Of a stretch of DNA of 24,076 nt, positions 1-6,577 are shown one piece after another. Position numbers and translations under genes: made by a program. Origin of the DNA: a virus; IMG/VR virus record IMGVR_UViG_3300045999_002012, positions 1 to 24,076 of that record; one strand, 5' to 3'. The stretch's first letter is position 1. Each line of letters begins with the position of its first letter. The notes below the pieces were generated by a model that was not told the origin of the DNA, made no database searches, and saw only the letters and a list, made by a program, of their open reading frames with translations.

Positions 1-1
1 A

Positions 2-868
2 CAATCAATCGGACACCTTCTCGAAGCCGTAATGCATCTCCATGCATGGTATGAAGGAGAAGAAGCAGAGGGAGAAGTCGTGGAAGAAGAAACAATTATA
101 GAACGCGCAGCAGGATCAGATAAAGAAATGAAACCTGCTAAAGATGAAAAGAAACCTGATTTTCTAAAGCGCTGCAAAGAAGCAGGTATGGATGATGACG
201 CTGCCAAGGCTTGCTGGGATAAGTACATGGCCGCAGACACCGATGAAGTTGATGCAGAAAAGTCTGCTGAGATTTCTAAGTGCCTTGAGTGCGGATGCAA
301 CCAACCAGGAACCGATCACGGTCTAACAGTAACTAACGATTTTGCGAATGTCGCAAAGCCATCTCATGTAACAACAGCCGAGATGTATGCGCCAGGAGAA
401 ACTCCTAAGTCAGCCGAAGGCGAAGAGCCTGAAGTAAAGGCTAACGATGAGGAAGTAAAGGCTGAGGAAGTTGCAGAGGAAGCACCTGCCACCGAAGCCG
501 TAGAAGCAACAGAGAATTCTGCTGAAGTTAACCCAGCAGATGTAGAAGCCATCGTAGAGCAGGTGGTCAAGAGTGCAACACAATCTCTCAAATCAGAGAT
601 CGCGGAATTAGTTGCTGCAAAAGAGGCAGCGCTTTCCAAAGCGGTAGGTTTAGAGGCTGAGTTGGAACTTGCCAAGTCTCTCGCAGTGGCTGGTGGCCCA
701 AGCCGTACAGCCAAGCCGATCAATGTGAAAACAACGAACGACTTGCTAACCAAGGCTGCCATTTACAAAGCGAAAGCAAATGCAACAACCGACCCAACAC
801 TTGCTAAAGGCTACAAGACCCTTGCTGAGGAATTCTTAGCAAAGGCCGCTGAAGCCGATAACAAGTAA
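2..868 (+). CDS. Capsid maturation protease/scaffold, C-terminal part (5' end outside window)
   Basis: The reading frame is open from the first bases of the window, before the first ATG at 32, so this is most likely the 3' end of a longer gene. The visible part is strongly acidic and rich in Glu and Ala. It has a central segment (about 450-700) that looks coiled-coil, and an Ala/Lys-rich end. This composition and the place directly before the major capsid gene fit the scaffold half of a prohead protease-scaffold fusion, which guides capsid assembly and is then degraded. A Cys-rich stretch (codons about 173-298) contains a pair of Cys 13 residues apart and a C-x2-C-x-C cluster, which might bind metal. 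The protease catalytic residues are not in the window, so the protease half is inferred from gene order. It ends 22 bases before the capsid gene. Confidence 0.65.
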   Translation, partial: QSIGHLLEAVMHLHAWYEGEEAEGEVVEEETIIERAAGSDKEMKPAKDEKKPDFLKRCKEAGMDDDAAKACWDKYMAADTDEVDAEKSAEISKCLECGCNQPGTDHGLTVTNDFANVAKPSHVTTAEMYAPGETPKSAEGEEPEVKANDEEVKAEEVAEEAPATEAVEATENSAEVNPADVEAIVEQVVKSATQSLKSEIAELVAAKEAALSKAVGLEAELELAKSLAVAGGPSRTAKPINVKTTNDLLTKAAIYKAKANATTDPTLAKGYKTLAEEFLAKAAEADNK

Positions 869-890
869 CCTACCGAAAGGAACAAGCCCC

Positions 891-2576
891 ATGGCAACAG
901 AAATGCCAAAGGCTGCCGATCTCTTTGACGGTGCTACACCTTATGAAGCAGCGCAAAAGATGGAGGAGTACACCGATCTACTCGGAAAGTCCCTATCTAA
1001 CGCTTCTCATGTTCCAGGACAAGCACCTACACAAGATCCAATGGCAGCAATGGAAGCCCTTGCAGCATCTAAGTCTTTGACTGCTGATGCAGCAGCAGGA
1101 CTTCAGAATGCGCTCGCAGCACAACGCCTAGCGATGCAGGACATTCAGAAAGAAATCACTACAACTTCACCTCTTAGCACATCTTTCGCGGCATTCGACC
1201 TCGAAGCACCTGCTAAGTTGCTGACACCACGCCCAACTCCACTCCGTAACCGCATCCCTCGTAAGAAGGGTGTCGGTACTTCACACCGTGTCAAGAGAAT
1301 TCTTGGTTACACAGGTACAGGAACTGGTGGACAAGGACAGATTTGGCCAGGTATTACTGAGACAACTCAGAATAACTTTGCACCAGGCGGAGCCAACGGC
1401 CTCTACCTAGAGCGCGGTCCACAGATCTCTTACACAGCAGATGATCTAGTCTTGCCATACAACTCATACTCTCTATCTGATCAGGTTTCATTCGATGCCA
1501 ACTTCTCAGGCCTCGGATACCAAGACCTTCGTCAGTTGTCATCAACATCAACACTTTATGCAACAATGTTGATGGAAGAGCGCATGATGCTTATGGCACG
1601 CGGAACAGCAAGCGGATACTCAGGCGCTCTAGCAGCACCTACATTCACTCTTGCTTCACCTGTCGCTTCAGGATCACAGACAGCACTCGCTGCAACAACT
1701 TACTATGTGAATGTCACAGCAGACGCAGGTATTTCTGCTAACGGCTTCGGCGAGTCAATCCTCGGAACAGAAGCAAACACAGCAGTTGCATCAGGCGATG
1801 TTCTAACAATCACCGTAGCAACAGCAGTAACAGGCGCACTTGGTTACAACATCTATGTTGGAACAGCAACAGGCGCTGCAAACCTCAAGTACCAGGGAAC
1901 TCTAAAGGGAACTGGCACATTCACAATTCAGGGTGCTGGCGCAGCAGGTCTACTTGGTAACAACGCAGCATTCACAACAACAGGTGCAGCAGCATCTCGC
2001 GCAACGGCAGACACATCTGCTTATGCAACAGGTTATGACGGCATCCTTCCAACAGTCCTCGGACCTAACACAGGCTTCAACAACGCGATCAACTCTGCGT
2101 TCAGCACCTCTAACCCAGGCGTTGAATTCCAGAATGTATTTGCGAACCTTTACCAAAATGTAAAGGCTGATCCTGACATGGTTCTCCTAAACGGAAACGA
2201 TCGTAAGCAACTCTCAGATGCGATCAAGAACGGCTCAACAGCCAACTACCGTTTGGTAATCAACGATCCAGGCGCAGGTGGAACTACTTACGGTTCTATT
2301 GTTACTGGCCTACAGAATGAAGTAACAGGCAAGGCTGTTGATCTCATGGTTCACCCATGGCTCAACCAGGGCGTTGCTCCAGTTCTTTCATTCACACTCC
2401 CAATCCCTGACACCGAGGTTTCAGATGTTTGGGCAAACTTCCTCGTGCAGGACTATATGGGGATACAGTGGCCTGTCACACAATTTACCTACGATTTCTC
2501 CACCTATTTCCGTGGAACCTTCTTCTGCACCGCTCCAGCATGGAATGGCGCAGTCTCAGGTATCGTAAACGCTTAA
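891..2576 (+). CDS. Major capsid protein, HK97-type, with apparent inserted domain
   Basis: This 561-residue protein would form the icosahedral shell. Position after the scaffold gene, size, and an N-terminal Ala/Gln/Met-rich helical region (about residues 15-95) followed by mixed alpha/beta sequence support the call. Residues about 248-365 differ: they are Thr/Ala/Gly-rich beta-type sequence with features such as YYVNVTA and GYNIYVGTA, resembling a fibronectin-III or Ig-like domain. The fold seems to resume at about 375 (ATGYDGILPTV). Such domains are known as surface decorations within or fused to phage capsid proteins. The start ATG at 891 follows the purine-rich GAAAGGA about 11 bases upstream. 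The N-terminal helical region might be a delta domain removed on maturation, but this cannot be told from sequence alone. A hairpin terminator follows. Confidence 0.85.
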   Translation: MATEMPKAADLFDGATPYEAAQKMEEYTDLLGKSLSNASHVPGQAPTQDPMAAMEALAASKSLTADAAAGLQNALAAQRLAMQDIQKEITTTSPLSTSFAAFDLEAPAKLLTPRPTPLRNRIPRKKGVGTSHRVKRILGYTGTGTGGQGQIWPGITETTQNNFAPGGANGLYLERGPQISYTADDLVLPYNSYSLSDQVSFDANFSGLGYQDLRQLSSTSTLYATMLMEERMMLMARGTASGYSGALAAPTFTLASPVASGSQTALAATTYYVNVTADAGISANGFGESILGTEANTAVASGDVLTITVATAVTGALGYNIYVGTATGAANLKYQGTLKGTGTFTIQGAGAAGLLGNNAAFTTTGAAASRATADTSAYATGYDGILPTVLGPNTGFNNAINSAFSTSNPGVEFQNVFANLYQNVKADPDMVLLNGNDRKQLSDAIKNGSTANYRLVINDPGAGGTTYGSIVTGLQNEVTGKAVDLMVHPWLNQGVAPVLSFTLPIPDTEVSDVWANFLVQDYMGIQWPVTQFTYDFSTYFRGTFFCTAPAWNGAVSGIVNA

Positions 2577-2581
2577 CAACT

Positions 2582-2630
2582 GAATAAAGAAGGAGGGTGC
2601 GTCAGATAGTGGGCGCACCCTTCTTTATTC
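2582..2630 (+). terminator. Hairpin after the major capsid gene
   Basis: A long imperfect inverted repeat begins five bases after the capsid stop. The left arm is 2582-2601 and the right arm 2614-2630. The arms pair over 17 bases with a three-base bulge on the left and a 12-base loop. The outer stem is AT-rich (GAATAAAGAAG with CTTCTTTATTC in the right arm) and the inner stem is GGTGCG with CGCACC. The right arm supplies a T-rich 3' side but there is no long U tract after it. It probably acts as an attenuating terminator or RNA-stabilising stem that keeps capsid expression higher than the genes downstream. Confidence 0.7.
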
Positions 2631-2649
2631 CAAAAAGGAAGGGATTATC

Positions 2650-2925
2650 ATGGGCAGATATGTAGCACCTGACCGAGGTGTTAAAGAAACGGTAGTAGGC
2701 GGCAAGAGTTACTTTCCCGATCGCAGCGGTATCTACAATGTAGAAAGTCCGAGTGCGGGCAGGGCAATGAAGGCAGAGGGCTTCTTTGAAGCATCTCTTA
2801 ATCCTTACAGCGCTGGCGACCTCTCAAGAGGATTTACTTGCGTAGAATGTGGCTTTAACGGTTGGTTTCGCAAATGCGGTCGTTGCGGAATTGAGGCCAA
2901 AGACATCCCGCGAGATGGAGAATAA
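2650..2925 (+). CDS. Small protein with C-terminal zinc ribbon
   Basis: A 91-residue protein lies between the capsid and connector genes. Its C-terminal third carries two CxxC pairs (C64/C67 and C76/C79), the spacing of a small zinc ribbon or rubredoxin-like knuckle. The N-terminal part is polar without recognised motifs. A purine-rich site (AAAAAGGAAGGG) lies upstream of the ATG. The gene abuts the next one, whose ATG directly follows the TAA. I do not recognise a specific family. Small proteins at this position in actinophages are usually head-associated, so a head or neck role is possible but inferred only from position. Confidence 0.7.
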   Translation: MGRYVAPDRGVKETVVGGKSYFPDRSGIYNVESPSAGRAMKAEGFFEASLNPYSAGDLSRGFTCVECGFNGWFRKCGRCGIEAKDIPRDGE

Positions 2926-3810
2926 ATGACAACAGGCGTAACACTCGACACTTTCTCCGAGCGGCCATATTTGACGGTTGCGGAGTATAAGAACGCTCCG
3001 ACTTCGATCGACTATGACAACCTGGTGGTCGGTGGAAACGCTGCTGCTCAAGACGCGGAGTTGGCTCGGGTTATCCTTCGCGCTTCATCTTTCATGGATG
3101 AATATTTGAACCAAAACCTGGTGGCTAATCGCCAAACAGAAACCCAGCGCACTCGCTTCACTCCGCAGGGTTACATCTCCCTGCATCCAAATCAAAGCCC
3201 GATCATCTCGTTGGAGTCTTTTTACTACGGCCCAACGCCAAACCTTCTGTCGGCTTTGACCGACTGCTCAACCGCCTGGTTCGAGGCTCAACAGGTTATT
3301 ATCCCGATCTCATCCATGGCTTTGAACTGGTCAAGCCAGGGTCCTTTGGCCTTCGGTGGCGGATCGCCAACTCAGACAATCTTTACTAAGTACACCTATG
3401 TAGCGGGCTTCGTCAACAACCCGATCGTAAGCGCCACAGCAGGGGCCTCAAGCCTTGTTGTTGAGCGGGCGACTGGAATTGTGGCTGGCCAAATGCTGCG
3501 TATCTTTGATGGGGCTAACACCGAGACTGTTTATGTTTCTAGCGCCTATACCTATGGCAGCACAACCGTTTCTTTGGCTTCGCCTTTGCTTTATACCCAC
3601 GCCGCAGGAACTCAAGTGAGCAACCTGCCCAACGCGATCAAGGAAGCGTGCATCTTGATCACCACCGCCTTCATTAAGGTTCGAGGCGACAACTCTTTAA
3701 CCATGAACATCACAACCCAGCCGCAAGCGAGTCTGCCAGGGGCTACACGCTACGGCGGTGAGATCAGGTTGGCTTTGGACATGGTCGATAAGTACCGCAG
3801 GATCAGGTAA
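2926..3810 (+). CDS. Head-tail connector/adaptor protein (gp6-like)
   Basis: This 294-residue protein is the likely adaptor that docks on the portal ring at the neck. The N-terminal part (LTVAEYKNAP, then ARVILRASSFMDEYLNQNL at about residues 48-66) has the two-helix pattern of HK97 gp6-like connectors. The C-terminal part (NAIKEACILITTAFIKVRGD, about 237-256) is the second helical half of that fold. Between them, residues about 170-232 form a Val/Ser/Thr-rich beta segment (SLVVERATGIVAGQMLRIFD) that looks like an insertion. The last base of the stop at 3810 is the A of the next ATG, so the two genes are translationally coupled. Confidence 0.7.
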   Translation: MTTGVTLDTFSERPYLTVAEYKNAPTSIDYDNLVVGGNAAAQDAELARVILRASSFMDEYLNQNLVANRQTETQRTRFTPQGYISLHPNQSPIISLESFYYGPTPNLLSALTDCSTAWFEAQQVIIPISSMALNWSSQGPLAFGGGSPTQTIFTKYTYVAGFVNNPIVSATAGASSLVVERATGIVAGQMLRIFDGANTETVYVSSAYTYGSTTVSLASPLLYTHAAGTQVSNLPNAIKEACILITTAFIKVRGDNSLTMNITTQPQASLPGATRYGGEIRLALDMVDKYRRIR

Positions 3811-4298
3811 TGGCTGGCCGCGTAGGGGTCCGAAACACGCTCGCGGCGTTTATTTCCAACCCACAAATTCCAAACCTCAACCAGGTTTTTACTTCCTTTC
3901 CCAAGCGCATCAACTACCAGGTCAACTCTCAGCCTGGGCAATTGACTCGTTCGGCCGTTGTCATTTTCATCGCGGCTGAAACAGAAACACGCCTTGCGAT
4001 CGGTGGTGCGCATAGCGGTTGGAAGCGCGTGGATTACACACTTGTTTTGCAGATTTATACCCACTCCATGCATCGCAACGCTGAGGATGTAATGGATGAT
4101 TTTGATGTGCTAGTCGACAACATCAAAGAGCGGCTGCGTTCCGACCACAATTTTGGCGACCCAACGGGTAACCTAGTGTGGCAAGGAGCCGAACCGATCA
4201 TCAATGCACGCTACGGAGAAGTCTCAACTACCAATGAGGGCGCTTCCGAAGTGTTTGCTGAGATAGAATTCGATGTTACTGAAATGATCCAAGCATAG
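3810..4298 (+). CDS. Probable tail terminator / head-tail joining protein
   Basis: A 162-residue protein follows the connector and precedes the major tail gene, the usual place of the tail-terminator (gpU-like) or head-tail joining protein. The sequence is mixed alpha/beta: a strand segment (LTRSAVVIFIAAETETRLA), a strand (DYTLVLQIYTHS), a helix (AEDVMDDFDVLVDNIKERLRSD), and a closing strand (VFAEIEFDVTEMIQA). That order fits the small ferredoxin-like fold of tail terminators. No sequence motif is decisive, so the call rests mainly on position and predicted strand/helix order. It starts by a TAATG overlap with the upstream gene. Confidence 0.55.
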   Translation: MAGRVGVRNTLAAFISNPQIPNLNQVFTSFPKRINYQVNSQPGQLTRSAVVIFIAAETETRLAIGGAHSGWKRVDYTLVLQIYTHSMHRNAEDVMDDFDVLVDNIKERLRSDHNFGDPTGNLVWQGAEPIINARYGEVSTTNEGASEVFAEIEFDVTEMIQA

Positions 4299-4306
4299 GA
4301 GCAAAC

Positions 4307-4507
4307 ATGAAACTGAAATACAATGGAACAGATGAACGAGTGTTCCCATCGCTGGGGATCACAGTAAAACCAGGTGACGAGTTTGACGCACCCGAAGGCT
4401 TTACACACCCTGATTGCGCAGCACCAGGGGCAGCGAAGCCAGCAGTACCAACACCAGCCCCAACTAAGTCTGCCGCGTCAGACTCCGACTCTAAGGAGAG
4501 TGAATAA
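4307..4507 (+). CDS. Small acidic protein upstream of major tail gene
   Basis: A 66-residue protein. The N-terminal half (about residues 1-35) is a compact segment beginning MKLKYNGTDERVFPSLG, likely a small beta fold. The rest is a disordered Pro/Ala/Ser tail ending in acidic residues. An AGGAG site lies just before the ATG, and its stop overlaps the start of the major tail gene (TAATG). Small proteins like this occur at the same position in other actinophages, but I do not know their function. Confidence 0.65.
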   Translation: MKLKYNGTDERVFPSLGITVKPGDEFDAPEGFTHPDCAAPGAAKPAVPTPAPTKSAASDSDSKESE

Positions 4508-5493
4508 TGTCAGTACAACAATCCGTACGCTCGTACCTGGGTATCGCTAAAGAAGCAACCAAGGGTACGATCGTTGCACCGACCGATTTTATCCCAGTAG
4601 CAAAAGACAACATCAAGCCAGTCGATGTTGTTGATCCGCTCTACGACACAGGGCTTCGTGGCTCCAATGTTGTGAACTACAACTACCTACAGGGCCGCAC
4701 ACGCTCAACCTTTGACTTCGGCGGCGCAGTATTTGCCGACACAGTTGGTTACGCGATCGCAGGGCTTCTTGGATCGGTTGCTACAACAGGCGCTTCAGCA
4801 CCTTACACACACACGATTTCGCTTAAGAACAGCCTCACATCAGGTGCAGACGATCAGCCAATTTCATACACTTTGACTGACTTTTACGCAGCAGATGTTC
4901 GCTCATACCCAGGCTGCCAGTTCAGCGACTTCTCTTTGAAGTTTAACGCTGACGGAATGCTTGAGTACGATACAAAGACAACAGGCTGGCAGTCATCAGC
5001 AGTTTCTGATCCAACCCCTACATTCTCAACGCTTCTACCAACACAGGTATGGCGTGGAACTGTAAGCATCGGTGGCTCTGCCGTTTCCAACTCAATGACT
5101 GGAAACATCGACATGGCTCGTTCAGTCACTCCTGTCTATGGCATCAGCGCAACTCAGAACCCATACAACATTTTCTTGGGACCTCTAGAGGTAACAGGCA
5201 AGATCACTTTCATCATGGAAGATGACACAGAACTAACTCGCTACCTCAACAACTCACAGCCAGCCATCGTTCTTAACTGGGCATACGGCGCGGGTGCGGC
5301 AGCGGTTCAACTCCAAGCCACAATCACTAAGGGCGCTTATACAGCAGCCGTTATTGAACGAGGTGAGGACTTTGTGCAGGTCTCAATTGATCTAAACGGC
5401 CAGGGAAATACAACTGACGCTGGATCAACAGGGGGCTTTGCGCCAATCAAGTGGGTTCTACAGAACGCGAAAGCATCAGGAACCTACGCATAA
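4507..5493 (+). CDS. Major tail (tube) protein
   Basis: A 328-residue protein that would polymerise into the tail tube. Support: the opening (QQSVRSYLGIAKEATKGT, then PTDFIPV), typical of actinophage tail tube proteins; the beta-rich body with few charged helices; the size; and the position between the neck genes and the tail chaperones. The C-terminal region contains a segment (VERGEDFVQVSIDLNGQGN) of the kind seen in tube subunits. The start overlaps the previous stop and is preceded by AAGGAGAG. The gene is followed by a nested hairpin, in keeping with high-level expression separated from the chaperone genes. Confidence 0.85.
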   Translation: MSVQQSVRSYLGIAKEATKGTIVAPTDFIPVAKDNIKPVDVVDPLYDTGLRGSNVVNYNYLQGRTRSTFDFGGAVFADTVGYAIAGLLGSVATTGASAPYTHTISLKNSLTSGADDQPISYTLTDFYAADVRSYPGCQFSDFSLKFNADGMLEYDTKTTGWQSSAVSDPTPTFSTLLPTQVWRGTVSIGGSAVSNSMTGNIDMARSVTPVYGISATQNPYNIFLGPLEVTGKITFIMEDDTELTRYLNNSQPAIVLNWAYGAGAAAVQLQATITKGAYTAAVIERGEDFVQVSIDLNGQGNTTDAGSTGGFAPIKWVLQNAKASGTYA

Positions 5494-5499
5494 GGTCAA

Positions 5500-5553
5500 G
5501 AGCAGGGGGATTGGTTGATGGCGTACGCCTTCCCGCCATCCCGCCCCCTGCTC
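5500..5553 (+). terminator. Nested hairpin after the major tail gene
   Basis: A perfect 10-base inverted repeat (GAGCAGGGGG at 5500-5509, CCCCCTGCTC at 5544-5553) encloses a second perfect 7-base repeat (GATGGCG at 5517-5523, CGCCATC at 5534-5540). The two stems can coexist as one long stem with internal loops. There is no U tract directly after it (the sequence is CCCAATAAG), so it may be an intrinsic-terminator-like element, an RNA stabiliser or a processing site, not a classical terminator. Confidence 0.6.
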
Positions 5554-5586
5554 CCCAATAAGTTATGATCTAAGGAAGGCAAACTA

Positions 5587-5952
5587 ATGGAGGCAAAAAT
5601 GGCTGAGAAAATAACACTACCTTCGGGTGTAACTGTAACAATGAAGGACCCTAAATCATTACGCGTCAAGGATCGCAAGCGCGTTCTAAAGACAGCAGAT
5701 GTTGAAGGCGGAGATCTAACTCGCGCCATGGCTTTGGGCGATGCTTTGATTGCAATGCTTATTGAGGACTGGTCTTTGGACCTGCTCATTCCTGCTCTCA
5801 AGATCGACAACTTGGATGAGTTGGAAATGGCCGATTACGATGCTTTGGTTGATGCTACAAAGGATGCGCAGAAGTATCTGTTCCCATCTTTGGGCGAAAC
5901 ACCTGAGAACGAGCAAGACCCAAAAGCGGGTACCGACAACTCGAACGCTTAA
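5587..5952 (+). CDS. Tail assembly chaperone, short form (gpG-like)
   Basis: A 121-residue acidic, helical protein placed between the major tail and tape measure genes, the standard place for the tail assembly chaperone. It would bind the tape measure protein and recruit tube subunits during tail assembly. The N-terminal part is a short beta segment (ITLPSGVTVTMKDPKSLRVKDRK) followed by helices (LGDALIAMLIEDWSLD). The last codons hold the slippery site that makes the longer form. Two starts are possible: ATG 5587 (preceded by AAGGAAGG) and ATG 5599 (preceded by GGAGG at five bases). The second has the better spacing. Confidence 0.8.
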   Translation: MEAKMAEKITLPSGVTVTMKDPKSLRVKDRKRVLKTADVEGGDLTRAMALGDALIAMLIEDWSLDLLIPALKIDNLDELEMADYDALVDATKDAQKYLFPSLGETPENEQDPKAGTDNSNA

Positions 5953-6143
5953 GGTGGTGGCTTGAGGGTGGCGAGCGCCGACCTGATCTTGAGTACCCCG
6001 ATGAGGAGTGGTACTACTTTCAGTTCGCTGATCGCTTTGGATGGACACCCGCGCAAGTGGATGATCTACCCGCAGGGACCGCTGATTGGTTGTTGGGAAT
6101 AGCAGCAACTGTAACTAAGATGCAAAGCGAGGTGCGCGAGTGA
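5587..6143 (+). CDS. Tail assembly chaperone, frameshifted long form (gpGT-like); join 5587-5925 with 5925-6143
   Basis: A second frame, open only from 5907, continues past the stop of the short form to a TGA at 6141-6143. It encodes a Trp/Asp/Glu-rich extension (WWLEGGERRPDLEYPDEEW, then FADRFGWTPAQVDDLP and WLLG) typical of the gpT half of phage tail chaperones. The extension has no start codon or ribosome site of its own. A -1 shift at the CCCAAAA heptamer (5919-5925) joins the frames to give about 185 residues from the first ATG. The long form is normally a minor product needed in a fixed ratio with the short one. Its stop overlaps the GTG of the next gene. The shift is inferred from sequence; its efficiency is unknown. 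Confidence 0.8.
5919..5925 (+). promoter_or_regulatory. -1 ribosomal frameshift slippery heptamer
   Basis: The heptamer C CCA AAA fits the X XXY YYZ rule exactly in the frame of the short chaperone (Pro-Lys codons). It lies inside the only stretch (5907-5952) where both frames are open. After slippage the reading continues with AGC GGG TAC in the gpT frame. Pro-Lys slippery sites of this type are well known in lambda-like and actinophage tail chaperones. Confidence 0.8.
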
Positions 6144-6574
6144 CAATTGAGTTCACAAACCTGGCTCAATTCTTGGCTGCCTTCAATAGAACGGAAGCAG
6201 ATCTAAACAACGCTGCTCGTTATGCGATCGGCATGGCTGCGGCTTCAGTTGAACGCCAAGCCAAAAAGAACGCTAACACAGGCACGCACCCACGAGGACA
6301 AGGCCACATCCCTGGAACTGGACCTGGTCCGAATGTCATGACGGGTAACTTGCGCCGCTCTATTTATTCGCAAACAAAGATCGGCTTCGGTAATAGTTAT
6401 GTTGCTGAAGTTGGTGCTTCCATGGTTTACGCACGCGCAGTTGAACTAGGACTCCCTGAATGGAAATCGGGAGTAAAATACCCTTATCTTGCTCCTGCCG
6501 CTGAAAGCCTGAAACAATCAGGTAAACTTAACAGGACATTTACTGGCGCATTCGTGCAATACCTGAGGGGATAA
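6140..6574 (+). CDS. HK97 gp10-like tail/neck protein
   Basis: A 144-residue protein with the pattern of the HK97 gp10-like family: an N-terminal helical half (AARYAIGMAAASVERQAKKNAN), a Gly/Pro-rich loop with TGNLRRSI (residues about 70-77), and a C-terminal VYARAVELG plus PYLAPAAES motif. Members act at the head-tail or tail-completion interface. The GTG start overlaps the TGA of the chaperone long form by four bases (GTGA), so it is likely coupled to frameshifted translation. In most siphophages this family sits next to the connector genes, before the major tail gene; here it is between chaperone and tape measure. Confidence 0.7.
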   Translation: MTIEFTNLAQFLAAFNRTEADLNNAARYAIGMAAASVERQAKKNANTGTHPRGQGHIPGTGPGPNVMTGNLRRSIYSQTKIGFGNSYVAEVGASMVYARAVELGLPEWKSGVKYPYLAPAAESLKQSGKLNRTFTGAFVQYLRG

Positions 6575-6577
6575 GAG

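Noticed and set aside
364-762. Minus-strand open frame of 132 codons opposite the scaffold gene
   Set aside because: Ala/Ser/Thr-rich translation is the complement of a Glu/Ala-rich gene; it has no ribosome site and no motif.
5563-5569. TATGAT considered as a -10 box before the tail chaperone gene
   Set aside because: No -35-like sequence at the right distance; the region upstream is the GC-rich hairpin.
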